Assembly (NCBI RefSeq): GCF_009856825.1
Contig: NZ_WVTD01000002.1
Coordinates: 62,001 to 126,000 of the forward strand
Length of the DNA: 64,000 nt
Reading direction: 5' to 3'
From: Novosphingobium silvae
Lineage (GTDB): Bacteria; Pseudomonadota; Alphaproteobacteria; Sphingomonadales; Sphingomonadaceae
Shown: one piece after another, positions 17,413-25,518 of the stretch
How positions within the stretch are numbered: position 1 is the first letter of the stretch
Layout of the letters: each line of letters starts with the position of its first letter
Position numbers and translations under genes: made by a program
Notes under the pieces: generated by a model
What the model saw: the letters and a program-made list of their open reading frames with translations, nothing else
What the model was told of the DNA's origin: nothing
Database searches by the model: none

Positions 17413-18593
17413 GTGCCACTTCCAGTCGGAGCGGGTGAGGTTGGAGCTGGTGGCGCAGTCGTGAAATCGGCGGGCAGGTTGACCGGCTTGTAGCCCATGG
17501 CCATCCGCTCGATCACTGAATAATGAACCAAAGCGCCGTCAGGAATTCTGCGTGGCTCCGCGCGAGGAAGGTAATAGCCGCCAGTTACTGCCCTTTCGGG
17601 GAAGCGTTTCCATCTGCGATTCTTAGGAAGATATTCAAGCGGCCACCAAGCGGCGGTCATGGAGTTATGGATCGGGCCGTTCGCATCCGGCGCGACATAC
17701 ATCCTCTTGCCGCCAGGCAGGGGGGCGCCTTCGGCAAGGTGATCGAACATGGACTCATCGAGTTCAAGGCCGTGCCTTTGGGCTTCCCGGGCCATCCAGA
17801 TGAGGGGAAACTTGGCGATCTGGCTTTCGGTCTCGGCCCAGCCGCCGCCGACATCACAGTGATCCCCGGCGAACCAGACGGTTTGCTGGTCCTGCACGCC
17901 CTCGGCGGCAGCGAACGGATCGGGTTTGAAGTTCTGGCTCGGCGTCCAATTGTAGAGCCGGAACATCCTGCGACGTTCATCGATCGCCGCTGCCTGCCGG
18001 AAGACGCGGACACTTGGATTAGACTTGGTGTAAGGCAGGAAGGATTGGCTAGGAAGGCGCAGCAATCCTGGGCGCACGAACACCGAGGCGACCGTGTCCC
18101 AGACCCCCAGGAAATGGATCGGCACTCGGCGTCCGCCAATTACGCGGCGAAACTGCCAAGCAATGTCGAGCCGGTCTTCCCGATCAGAACGTTTATAGGC
18201 TTTGAGCGCGTATTCAGCGAGATTGCGCTGATCGGGATCGACCAAACCGACCAAATGGATCAGCCCGGCGACCGCACGGGCGGTATAGGCGCCGCGGCTG
18301 AAGCCAAAGAGGAAGATCCGATCGCCTTCCTGATATGTGTCGATCAAATAGCAATAGGCAGCGAGGATATTGGCGTCGAGGCCCCAACCGGTCGCGAGGC
18401 CAAAGGCCGCGATCGCGCTTTGCGTGGCAGGGCTCCAATCGGTGGTCAGCGGCACAGTGCCGATTCCGGGATGATAAAAAACGCGCTGATTGTCGCTGCG
18501 TTCTGCGCAGCGATACAGCTTCACGACATTGGTCAGGTTGTCCTTGACCTCGTTACTGGTGCCATCGAGCAGCAGGATGAGATTACGCGGCAT
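17409..18593 (-). CDS. DUF2235 alpha/beta hydrolase (Tle1-like) in the CBASS operon
   Basis: A 394-residue DUF2235 serine hydrolase. Visible signatures are the N-terminal LILLLDGTSNE, the nucleophile elbow FGFSRGAYTARA (Ser99), VWDTVAS, and FAGDHCDVGGG (Asp244/His245/Asp247 region), which together match the phospholipase-like DUF2235 fold found in type VI effectors of the Tle1 class. It begins 8 bases after the nucC stop and its own stop overlaps the next gene. Membrane attack as a CBASS-linked effector is an inference from context; a DUF2235 gene is not part of the described type III core. Confidence 0.8.
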   Translation of the reverse strand: MPRNLILLLDGTSNEVKDNLTNVVKLYRCAERSDNQRVFYHPGIGTVPLTTDWSPATQSAIAAFGLATGWGLDANILAAYCYLIDTYQEGDRIFLFGFSRGAYTARAVAGLIHLVGLVDPDQRNLAEYALKAYKRSDREDRLDIAWQFRRVIGGRRVPIHFLGVWDTVASVFVRPGLLRLPSQSFLPYTKSNPSVRVFRQAAAIDERRRMFRLYNWTPSQNFKPDPFAAAEGVQDQQTVWFAGDHCDVGGGWAETESQIAKFPLIWMAREAQRHGLELDESMFDHLAEGAPLPGGKRMYVAPDANGPIHNSMTAAWWPLEYLPKNRRWKRFPERAVTGGYYLPRAEPRRIPDGALVHYSVIERMAMGYKPVNLPADFTTAPPAPTSPAPTGSGT

Positions 18594-18601
18594 GGGCGCT
18601 G

Positions 18602-19321
18602 CTAATCGGCCAGCCAGCGGGCATAGGCTTCGATATCGATCATCGGCACCGTACCACTGAATTGCAGCATAGCGATGAGCTTGAACAGAAAGGCAGTGGC
18701 AGGCTTCCCCGCTTCGACCAATTCGAAATGGTCATCGCGACGGAACATGTGGCCATGGGCAGCGACGCAGCCAATATCGAGCACACCTTCGTCAAGATTG
18801 GCGGTCAGGGCTTTGCGTAACGGTTCGCCGAGCGGCGGTGACCACTCGCTCTCAAAGCTCAATATGCCGCCAAGAACGCGTATTGGCGGCTTGGGAGCGT
18901 AGGTGCCACCCGCGTGCGGGATCGGCAGACTTGTGCGATCTAGCCTACGCACGCTAGCGACCTTTTCCTGCGCATAGGAAATCATGCCCGCATCAAGGGT
19001 CTGCTTTGCCTCGAAGACCGCATAAATACTCTCGGCGGGTACTACTGTCTGTCCCTCGATCTTGAAGATGAACGGCGTGTACTGGCGATCGAACACCACA
19101 AGGTCGATCTGTTGGCTGAAATTTCCATGGCTATCCACAACGAAGGCCTTGGCGACCTGATAGCGTTGCGGGAGGTAGGTCCCGAGCAGATCCAGCCAAA
19201 CATTCTCGCTACCATCTCCCTTGGTGCCGGGATGGGCAAGTGTTGCCCGTACCGAACGCAGCCGGTGCTGGATGTCCTCGTGCAGCGTGGCGAGGATGGT
19301 CGAGAGGGACCAATCGCTCAT
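18602..19321 (-). CDS. nucC: CBASS effector nuclease NucC
   Basis: A 239-residue restriction-endonuclease-fold nuclease. The exact IDx30ExK active-site pattern is present: I72-D73, then E104-A105-K106, the same numbering I recall for Escherichia coli NucC. The N-terminus ([18 protein letters not shown]), the [10 protein letters not shown] segment, PIPHAGGTY and the ending [13 protein letters not shown] also match NucC. NucC forms homotrimers that assemble into hexamers on binding cyclic tri-AMP and then degrade double-stranded DNA, killing the infected cell. ATG 19321 overlaps the CD-NTase stop; the in-frame extension upstream lies inside that gene. Confidence 0.92.
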   Translation of the reverse strand: MSDWSLSTILATLHEDIQHRLRSVRATLAHPGTKGDGSENVWLDLLGTYLPQRYQVAKAFVVDSHGNFSQQIDLVVFDRQYTPFIFKIEGQTVVPAESIYAVFEAKQTLDAGMISYAQEKVASVRRLDRTSLPIPHAGGTYAPKPPIRVLGGILSFESEWSPPLGEPLRKALTANLDEGVLDIGCVAAHGHMFRRDDHFELVEAGKPATAFLFKLIAMLQFSGTVPMIDIEAYARWLAD

Positions 19322-20220
19322 GACAGCGGAAACTTCGGGCCGAACAAAGCGCGCCACGCCTTGAGCGCCTCGCCATTCCGCCCGCGCCGGGCATGGTCAA
19401 TCGCCGCACTCGCTTCCTTGCTCGCCGCCTGAAGCAGCGTGCGTGCGCGCGCCTTGCGCGCCGCGTCCATCCCGTTGCTGACCGGCGGACCCAACCCTGC
19501 GGGATCGGGCCATTGGTCAAGGATCCTGTCGGCCAACGTGGCGAAGAAGGACTGAATCTCGTAATCGAAGCGGCCATGCCAGCCCCCGTAAAGGCATTCG
19601 AGTGCCATCACCTCGATGAGGAAGGACGGCTTGACCGGCTTCTCGCCATGCCGGCGATTGTTGTTCCAATATTTGACCATGCGGACCAACCCCTTCCACT
19701 CGCTGGAAAAGGCCTGGTGCGCCGCTGTTGCCTTGTCGGCATGGATTTCGGGATTGGTCTTAATCCATTCACCCAAGTCGCGATCAGGAATTTCGTAGTT
19801 GTCGCCATCGGCAAAGGCCGGGACGACGTCGATGCTCAGCACCTGATAGTCGGTGTTGTCATCCTGGTCGGGCACGACCCCGAACGAGACGCAAACTGAT
19901 CGCCCCTGCTTGCGGACCGCGGTCTCGCCATATTTATCGATAAGTGCAGCGTGAAAATCGTCGATGACGGTGTCGGGACTCTTGTCGCGGTAGTCTCGCT
20001 CTGCCTCGCCAAGCACGAAGAAGATATCGATATCCTTGAGTGGCTTGGTCTTGGTCCAGCGCTTGTATGATCCCGTGAGGAAATCGCGGTCGATTGTGAA
20101 GCGCGTACGTAGGAACTCGCGCACTTCGGTGTGCCGCTTGCTCGCGTCGGCCTGCTCCTTTGTATTAAGCTCGAGCCGGCTCTTGAACTTGCGAAATGCC
20201 TCGTCGACGGTGAGCGTCAT
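19318..20220 (-). CDS. cdnD: CD-NTase (cGAS-like nucleotidyltransferase), CdnD-like
   Basis: A 300-residue CD-NTase that makes the cyclic oligonucleotide second messenger, expected to be cyclic tri-AMP given the NucC partner. The catalytic signature is complete: [20 protein letters not shown] (GS at 50-51, Asp63 and Asp65) with a third acidic residue in [10 protein letters not shown] (Asp131). The C-terminus ends LFGPKFPLS, as in the CdnD proteins of HORMA-containing type III CBASS. ATG 20220 overlaps the HORMA gene stop; an ATG four codons earlier is less likely. Confidence 0.93.
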   Translation of the reverse strand: MTLTVDEAFRKFKSRLELNTKEQADASKRHTEVREFLRTRFTIDRDFLTGSYKRWTKTKPLKDIDIFFVLGEAERDYRDKSPDTVIDDFHAALIDKYGETAVRKQGRSVCVSFGVVPDQDDNTDYQVLSIDVVPAFADGDNYEIPDRDLGEWIKTNPEIHADKATAAHQAFSSEWKGLVRMVKYWNNNRRHGEKPVKPSFLIEVMALECLYGGWHGRFDYEIQSFFATLADRILDQWPDPAGLGPPVSNGMDAARKARARTLLQAASKEASAAIDHARRGRNGEALKAWRALFGPKFPLS

Positions 20221-20717
20221 GCACGCCTCCAATATGCGGCGCTGGCTCCCAACCCGCTATGTTCGATAGTGGTGCCAAGCGCATGGCGGGCAAAGCCGTC
20301 GGTCGAGCGACCGGTGCCATCGCTCCACCCCATCACCGATGGATGCCCCGGCTTCACCCTGAGGAGCATGTCGTATTTGGCTTCGGACGGCGCGATTCCG
20401 GCCTTGTGGATCGCGTAGCGGAGCTGGTCGGTGTCGGTGTAGAAATTGCCGTCGCCGCTAGACCATTCATACGCAATGTCGATGTCCCAACGAATGATCA
20501 GGGCGTTGGTTCGCGGGTGGAATATCTCGAGGACGACGCAGGTCAGATGGCCCGACTCGAGCCATTCCTTGATGCCGCGGCGATGCAGCTCCCAATTATC
20601 GACGAACTTCGTTGGATCGAGTCCGGACAGCCGGATGATATCCTTGAAGCTCTTCAGGATGTTGTCTGCCACATAGGTAGTGGAGTGCGTGTAGGAATAG
20701 GCTGAAACCGTCGTCAT
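20217..20717 (-). CDS. cap7: Bacterial HORMA protein, CD-NTase activator (Cap7-like)
   Basis: A 166-residue HORMA-domain protein of the kind that binds and activates CD-NTases in type III CBASS. It begins with the typical [20 protein letters not shown] and has the conserved LVLEIF-like strand, the [20 protein letters not shown] block and a C-terminal safety-belt region ending TIEHSGLG. In the family, closed HORMA bound to a closure peptide activates the synthase, and the TRIP13-like ATPase reverses this. Both ends overlap neighbouring genes by four bases. Confidence 0.9.
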   Translation of the reverse strand: MTTVSAYSYTHSTTYVADNILKSFKDIIRLSGLDPTKFVDNWELHRRGIKEWLESGHLTCVVLEIFHPRTNALIIRWDIDIAYEWSSGDGNFYTDTDQLRYAIHKAGIAPSEAKYDMLLRVKPGHPSVMGWSDGTGRSTDGFARHALGTTIEHSGLGASAAYWRRA

Positions 20718-21190
20718 GATCCTAGGAACCCCGCTGGATCGAAGGTGAGGCCAGCCGCCGCGTCACTTTTGGTTCCCGCATCAGCGGAGAGACCGTCGGA
20801 GACGTCGCGGGCGGTGATGCGCTTGCTGTGGCGCGCCAGCGCGGACTGAACCCAGCCAAGATCGTCGGTGAGGCAAGGCAACGAGATCGCCCAGTCACCC
20901 TTCAGGGGGTCATAACCCAGAACATCTTCGTTGCTGTCAGACCCCTCGACGGCATCTTCGTCGTAGAGGCAATAGATCCGCGTGCGCGGGCCGTCGCAGC
21001 TCACGACGATCGGCACATCCCGGGGAGCCTGATCAGAAATCGTGCTTGCGGCGGTTCCCGCCACCGCGATCAGTTCCTCGCGGTCTGCGACAGGGCATGC
21101 CCTGGTCAGGAGATCGACGATCGCCGTCCATGTCTCGTGCGCGTCGCGCGCGGGACTACTGGCGAAAGTACGGCGGAATACGGTGCTCAT
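20714..21190 (-). CDS. cap8: Second HORMA-type CBASS protein (Cap8-like)
   Basis: A 158-residue protein recognised as the HORMA3/Cap8 partner of two-HORMA type III CBASS systems: start [20 protein letters not shown], then [10 protein letters not shown], the [16 protein letters not shown] strand pair and a helical [15 protein letters not shown] segment. The C-terminal ~25 residues (about 134-158) look disordered, so a closure-motif role for the tail is possible. ATG 21190 overlaps the ATPase stop; the frame extends five codons further upstream. Confidence 0.82.
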   Translation of the reverse strand: MSTVFRRTFASSPARDAHETWTAIVDLLTRACPVADREELIAVAGTAASTISDQAPRDVPIVVSCDGPRTRIYCLYDEDAVEGSDSNEDVLGYDPLKGDWAISLPCLTDDLGWVQSALARHSKRITARDVSDGLSADAGTKSDAAAGLTFDPAGFLGS

Positions 21191-22110
21191 CTTGCAGCAC
21201 TCCACTCAGTCGTACCGCGCCCCTTGCTGGCCGCCTTTGCGGCGGCGAGCAGTTGCGTCACGTTCAGGCGTTCAGGGTGCATGGCGATCTCGGGGGACGC
21301 GGCAAAGGCGTTGGCAACCATCTTGCGAATTGCGCGGCCGTCGAGACCTACGCTCGCAGCAGCGCATGCCGAAAAGTCGCGATGTAAGGCGAGTTCACCG
21401 ATCGCGGGGTAAATCTTTGCCAGTCCGTTGAGACAGTCGCGCAGGATGAGTTCGCACGCATGTTTATCGGGCAACGGAATTTCGAGCACCAGGTCGCAGC
21501 GCGAGGTGAAGGCGCTGTCGATTGCTTGCGGGAAATTGCTCGTCGCTATGAAAAGTAGATTGTTGTGGCGCTCGGCGAGCGCGTCTAATTGGACGAGAAC
21601 AGCGTCGGTCGCGCGATGCACATCGACCGGATTGGCATCCATGCTAAGTTTGGACCGGTCAACAGCGAGGGTTTCGACTTCGTCCAGCAGAACGATTGTT
21701 GGGCCTTGCATCGCTGCTTCCGAAATCGACTGGGCGAACAATTCGGAAACAGCGCGTTGCGTCTTGCCCATGGCCGAGCTTGTCAGCGTGTGGGGCTCGA
21801 TTTCGAGCAGCCGGAAGGGCGCGCCCTTGAACGACTCCGCGGTACGATGGGCAAGGCCGCGGGCGAGCGAGGTTTTCCCAGTACCGGGCGGCCCAACCAT
21901 CAGGATCACCCCATGCAGCGGCAGAACCGTACGCGGCACCTTTGGGCGCATCGTAAAATTCAGCATTGCCTGGGAGAGGAGCTGTTGTTTAATTTCCCGG
22001 TCGAGGACGATCGAGTCCCATAGTGCGCCAAGTACGGGGTCAGGTAGCTCGCGACTCGCACTAATCCCCTTAGCGAGATCGGCGTCGTTAGCTGGGGCAG
22101 TGCGCATCAT
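21187..22110 (-). CDS. cap6: TRIP13/Pch2-like AAA+ ATPase (Cap6)
   Basis: A 307-residue AAA+ ATPase that disassembles HORMA-CD-NTase complexes and so keeps CBASS off until infection. Walker A is VGPPGTGKTS (72-81), Walker B IVLLDEVETL (139-148), sensor 1 IATSNFPQ (188-195), and an arginine pair lies in FTSRCDLVLE (201-210). It is the first gene of the minus-strand CBASS operon and faces the capH/capP pair across a 299-base control region. Tandem ATGATG at 22110 and 22107 are both usable starts. Confidence 0.92.
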   Translation of the reverse strand: MMRTAPANDADLAKGISASRELPDPVLGALWDSIVLDREIKQQLLSQAMLNFTMRPKVPRTVLPLHGVILMVGPPGTGKTSLARGLAHRTAESFKGAPFRLLEIEPHTLTSSAMGKTQRAVSELFAQSISEAAMQGPTIVLLDEVETLAVDRSKLSMDANPVDVHRATDAVLVQLDALAERHNNLLFIATSNFPQAIDSAFTSRCDLVLEIPLPDKHACELILRDCLNGLAKIYPAIGELALHRDFSACAAASVGLDGRAIRKMVANAFAASPEIAMHPERLNVTQLLAAAKAASKGRGTTEWSAAR

Positions 22111-22409
22111 CTGGTCCTTCGAGATATTGTGTGATTAAACTGATCGCTGGCAAACGATTTGCATTGGTCGCAATCGACTGAATGTTCGCATCGGTGACCA
22201 GCTCGTTTGACGATCCAGCTTTGCGAGTGCGCTGTGCTGCGGATTGCAAATCATACGTCTTCCCTGTCGGATTCGTCCTTACGAGATCGTAAGATATATC
22301 GAACATCGCTTGCGGTCAACTGGTCGGACGAAAATGTTCGTTTGACCGAACGAGTCTTGATTCATAAAGGGACAGCGGGATAAAATATTGAGTGGTAGGA
22401 GATCAAAAC
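22111..22409. promoter_or_regulatory. Divergent promoter/operator region of the CBASS island
   Basis: The AT-rich 299 bases between cap6 (minus) and capH (plus). Two inverted repeats stand out: CTTACGA-GA-TCGTAAG (22278-22293) and GTTCG-N6-CGAAC (22336-22351). The heptamer ATGTTCG also recurs singly (near 22183, and reversed near 22299). A plausible capH promoter is TTGATT (22357-22362) with TAAAAT (22381-22386), 18 bases apart. The repeats are candidate CapH operators placed to control both directions. Confidence 0.6.
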
Positions 22410-22736
22410 ATGTCGTTAGCGACGAAGCTTCAGAAACTTCGCACGGCAAAGCGACAGTCACTTCAGGATGTCGCTGACGCCATCGGGGCATCAAAGGCGC
22501 ATGTTTGGGAACTGGAAAAGGGCACGGCCAAGAATCCGTCAATTGAGCTCGTCCGGAAGCTAGCTGATCATTTCGGCGTTTCGATTGCCAGCCTGGTCGG
22601 AGAAGGTCCAGATGAGGGCAACGACGATGAACAATTGCTCGTAATGTATCGCGACCTGAAAACGCTTGATGCAAAAGAACGCGAGTTGATCGAGGACATC
22701 ATCAAAGGGATGCAAAAGCGGCGCGACGGGGGGTAG
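22410..22736 (+). CDS. capH: CapH-like XRE repressor of the CBASS operon
   Basis: A 108-residue protein with an N-terminal lambda-repressor HTH (LATKLQKLRTAKRQSLQDVA, recognition helix ASKAHVWELEKG) and a short C-terminal helical tail (LKTLDAKERELIEDIIKGMQ) suitable for dimerisation. In the described CapH-CapP systems the repressor binds the CBASS promoter and is cleaved by CapP after DNA damage. ATG 22410 has a TAGGAG nine bases upstream and is preferred over an in-frame GTG at 22392. Confidence 0.85.
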   Translation: MSLATKLQKLRTAKRQSLQDVADAIGASKAHVWELEKGTAKNPSIELVRKLADHFGVSIASLVGEGPDEGNDDEQLLVMYRDLKTLDAKERELIEDIIKGMQKRRDGG

Positions 22737-22737
22737 G

Positions 22738-23643
22738 ATGGATATAGACCGAGTCGAACTTGCGGACTGCGGTTCGCCGGAGAAGATCATTGCCGAGATC
22801 ATGCGGCAAGTGCCTGAAATGCAGATTCCTGTTCCGATTGAGGAACTCGCCGTGGCAGTCGGCATCACCGATATTCATCGCTTGGAAACGGCAAGCTTCG
22901 AGGGCGGGCTAGTGACACAGCCTGAACGCGCGAGCGGTGTCATTCTGGTGAACAGCAGAGCTACCGCGCAGCGTCAGCGCTTTACGATCGGGCACGAGCT
23001 TGGCCATTATCTGATCATCGCGCACCAGCCCGCATCCACTGGCCAGTTTACGTGCTCGAAAGCAGATATGGCGATCCGTGAGGCGGATCGCGACAATCGT
23101 GCGCGGCGGATGGAAATGGAGGCTAATCGGTTCAGCGCGGGCATCCTGATGCCGCTTGCGCGTTTCAAGCCCGACATGCGCAATCTGGGGACACCAGCGC
23201 TAGAGCATGTGTTCACGCTGGCTATGCGATACAATATGAGCAAGGAAGCGACCGCTCTCCAATATGTTCTTCATCAAGATGCGGTTTGCGCGGTAATCAT
23301 CTCAAAGGATGGCGTCGTCCGGCGGATATACAAGCCCAACCGTTTTCCTTTCATCGATGTCCGGGTTGGGACAAGTCTGCCCACGCCTTCGCTCAGCGCG
23401 CGCTTGGCCGGTGATCAGCAATCTGATTGGGATGACGTTCACGCCGGGGTGTGGCTGGCGATCGCGAGAGAAGTCCGTCACCATAGCTTGCAGGAACAAG
23501 CCTATCGTTTGCACGACGGATGGATAATGACGCTGCTCATTTATGCCGATCAGGACGAAGAAGAGGACAGCGACGGTCAAATTTCAGATGCATATGACGT
23601 GTGGGAGAACCCACGTTTTCCATCACGAAGCCGTCGCCGTTAA
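22738..23643 (+). CDS. capP: CapP-like zinc metallopeptidase (ImmA/IrrE family)
   Basis: A 301-residue ImmA/IrrE-type peptidase, one base after capH. The zinc site is HELGH (86-90) with the downstream EANRFSAGILMP glutamate. Cys106 (TCSKAD) lies shortly after the HExxH, a position compatible with the inhibitory cysteine switch described for CapP. The C-terminal ~150 residues would be the sensor part; single-stranded DNA is the reported trigger in this family. Its expected substrate is the adjacent CapH. Confidence 0.85.
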   Translation: MDIDRVELADCGSPEKIIAEIMRQVPEMQIPVPIEELAVAVGITDIHRLETASFEGGLVTQPERASGVILVNSRATAQRQRFTIGHELGHYLIIAHQPASTGQFTCSKADMAIREADRDNRARRMEMEANRFSAGILMPLARFKPDMRNLGTPALEHVFTLAMRYNMSKEATALQYVLHQDAVCAVIISKDGVVRRIYKPNRFPFIDVRVGTSLPTPSLSARLAGDQQSDWDDVHAGVWLAIAREVRHHSLQEQAYRLHDGWIMTLLIYADQDEEEDSDGQISDAYDVWENPRFPSRSRRR

Positions 23644-23803
23644 TTGGAGCGGCTACGAGTTCGTTATAACTGGGCCAAACGAAAATGCTTCTATTGCCGA
23701 CACCGTTTCAAAAACGTTCTAGGCCAAAGGAATGCTTCACGTCGGCTTTTGCTGGGCACGTGAGCATTCCTCTGCGGCTGAAGTCCTGTAAGCAGTTGCC
23801 CGC

Positions 23804-23962
23804 CTAGTACGGATCGTACACCTGAACGATCAGCATCGGATCGCCATCATAATCGGCATCGGTCATGACGGCGTAACCATCGCTGGTCTGGATCAGCACC
23901 ACGCAGGTCATCAGCGTCTTGGCGAGGCTCCAGGCGAACTTTTGGGCGGTGGGAAGCGACAT
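23804..23962 (-). CDS. Small 52-residue ICE protein
   Basis: An open frame from ATG 23962 to TAG 23804 with a GGAG eight bases before the start. The product begins MSLPTAQKFAWSLAKTLMTC and ends QVYDPY; an amphipathic helix is followed by a short beta stretch with several Asp. I do not know its family. The RBS lies inside a hairpin (see the leader entry). It is the last gene of the minus-strand maintenance module. Confidence 0.6.
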   Translation of the reverse strand: MSLPTAQKFAWSLAKTLMTCVVLIQTSDGYAVMTDADYDGDPMLIVQVYDPY

Positions 23963-24275
23963 GATCTTTGCTCCTGTCTCAGGAGCGGGGACCGCCCCCG
24001 CTCGACAGGCGCACAGGCGACCGACGCGCGGCCGCGATCACCGGAGGCGGAGCTGAAGGCCGCAAGCTGTGCTTAGCGGACCCCTTGCGGGTTGATCGTC
24101 ACAAGGCAGCGCATTGGTCAGAGGTAAGCCAGAGAGAGCGGGGCGTTCCCGCTTCGGAAGGGGATGCAGTGTCGGTTTTCCGGCCGGAGTTTTGCTGTCG
24201 TGCCACTCACGCTGTTGACCATCGGAGCAGTGCTCCTGCCAGCGATCAGGCAATGCCCATTGATCAGGTCGGCGG
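23963..24275 (-). promoter_or_regulatory. Structured leader of the 52-residue gene
   Basis: Non-coding, 313 bases. Just before the start codon two hairpins overlap on the minus strand: GAGCGGGG/CCCCGCTC (23983-24003, 8 bp) and CTCCTG/CAGGAG (23971-23985, 6 bp), the second covering the Shine-Dalgarno sequence. They share the three bases 23983-23985 (minus CTC 3' arm of one, 5' arm of the other), so only one can form fully. The rest shows no gene. Confidence 0.5.
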
Positions 24276-25190
24276 CTAACCCTTGCGGAAGTCGAACACG
24301 GGGATGCCGAGCTTGCGGGCTTTGTCGGCAAGGTTGTCCTGAATGCCAGTGCCGGGGAACACCACGACCCCAATCGGCAGCACATCGAGCATCGCATCGT
24401 TGCGCTTGAACGGTGCCGCCTTGGCGTGCCGAGACCAGTCAGGCTTGAAAGCCACCTGCGTGACTTTGCGATTGTCGGCCCAGCAGGCGGCAATACGCTC
24501 AGCACCTGATGGCGCGCCGCCGTGCAGCAGAACCATATTCGGGTGTTTTGCGCGGACCCGGTCCAGTGCCGCCCAGATGGCGTCGGTGTCATTGCAGTCC
24601 TTGCCGCCGGTAAATGCGACCTTGGGGCCAGCAGGCAGCATGACCTGGGTTTCGGCTCGGCGGCGGGCGGCAATGAAGTCGCGGCTGTCGACCATGGCTG
24701 CGGTCAGCGCGCGGCGGTTGACGAGGCTGCCATGGCGCGGATGCCAAGCCGAACCGGTATGGGTGCGATAGAGATCGCAGGCAGCATCGCGCATCAGTTC
24801 ATGGGCATTGCGCCGTTCGATCAATGTCAGACCCTGGGCCAACAATCGCTCCAATTCGACCGATGCCACCTCCGAGCCGTCCTGGTCGCGCTGCGATCGG
24901 CGCTGTGCCTGCTCATTGTCGTCAAGTTCGCGTTCGACGCGTTCGGCGGCGCGGTGGAACAGATTGACCGTTGACCACAGCAAGTCGTCGAGATCGGGTT
25001 CGAGCCGGGTATCGGCTAGCGTACCGATCAGAGCGTCGAAAATGTCGGCAACGGCACCTGCGACACGGTCGCCTTCGGGTAATGGTCGCGGATCGGGTTC
25101 GTCGTGGAATGGGCGGAAGCCGTAGAGTTGCAGTTCGTCGAGTAAATGGGCGGTCGGGGATTGCTCCTGGGGTTCGTCGTGCTCGGTCAT
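24276..25190 (-). CDS. DUF2493 protein
   Basis: A 304-residue protein with a C-terminal DUF2493 (SLOG-like Rossmann) domain: KVAFTGGKDCNDTDAIWAAL, LLHGGAPSGAERIAACWAD and VVVFPGTGIQDNLADKARKLGIPVFDF, the glycine-rich loops typical of nucleotide-binding SLOG proteins. The first ~180 residues are helical and acidic, with a DDNEQAQRRSQRDQ stretch. DUF2493 genes are common in the maintenance region of alphaproteobacterial plasmids and ICEs; ligand and role are unknown. Confidence 0.85.
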   Translation of the reverse strand: MTEHDEPQEQSPTAHLLDELQLYGFRPFHDEPDPRPLPEGDRVAGAVADIFDALIGTLADTRLEPDLDDLLWSTVNLFHRAAERVERELDDNEQAQRRSQRDQDGSEVASVELERLLAQGLTLIERRNAHELMRDAACDLYRTHTGSAWHPRHGSLVNRRALTAAMVDSRDFIAARRRAETQVMLPAGPKVAFTGGKDCNDTDAIWAALDRVRAKHPNMVLLHGGAPSGAERIAACWADNRKVTQVAFKPDWSRHAKAAPFKRNDAMLDVLPIGVVVFPGTGIQDNLADKARKLGIPVFDFRKG

Positions 25191-25518
25191 GACGGGCGCT
25201 CCGTTGTCGGACCGCGCCTCTCGCGGCCTTCATGGGCGAGCAAAGAGCGGGGGCGGACCGGGTCGGCACCGATGTGGCCGAAGCGCAGCGGAGGATGGCG
25301 AGCACGACTTTCTTGGCGCGCGAGGAGCCGCAGATCCGGGGTCCCCGCGCGGCTTGACGCGTGGGGTGGTCGCGGCGGGGAAGAAAGTCGCGCACAGCCA
25401 TTGCCGGCCCAGTCGGCTTCCGCTTCTCTCGCCCCTCTCGAAGGCAGAGGCGCGGCTCTGTCCGGAGTGATGGATCATGACGAACATAGCTCGGGCGCAG
25501 AGACCTCACCGCCTATGC
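25191..25518 (-). promoter_or_regulatory. Leader of the DUF2493 gene with a long-range inverted repeat
   Basis: A 328-base stretch without a credible gene. It contains a perfect 10-base inverted repeat CGACTTTCTT (25305-25314) and AAGAAAGTCG (25381-25390), enclosing a GC-rich, hairpin-prone loop of 66 bases. A weaker version of the same theme lies at about 15225-15271 upstream of the second DUF736 gene. Confidence 0.45.

Noticed and set aside
22336..22351. Reading GTTCG-N6-CGAAC as a LexA box for the CBASS operon
   Set aside because: The alphaproteobacterial box is a direct repeat GTTC-N7-GTTC, as before lexA at 48587-48601; this is an inverted repeat with different spacing, so a CapH operator is more likely.
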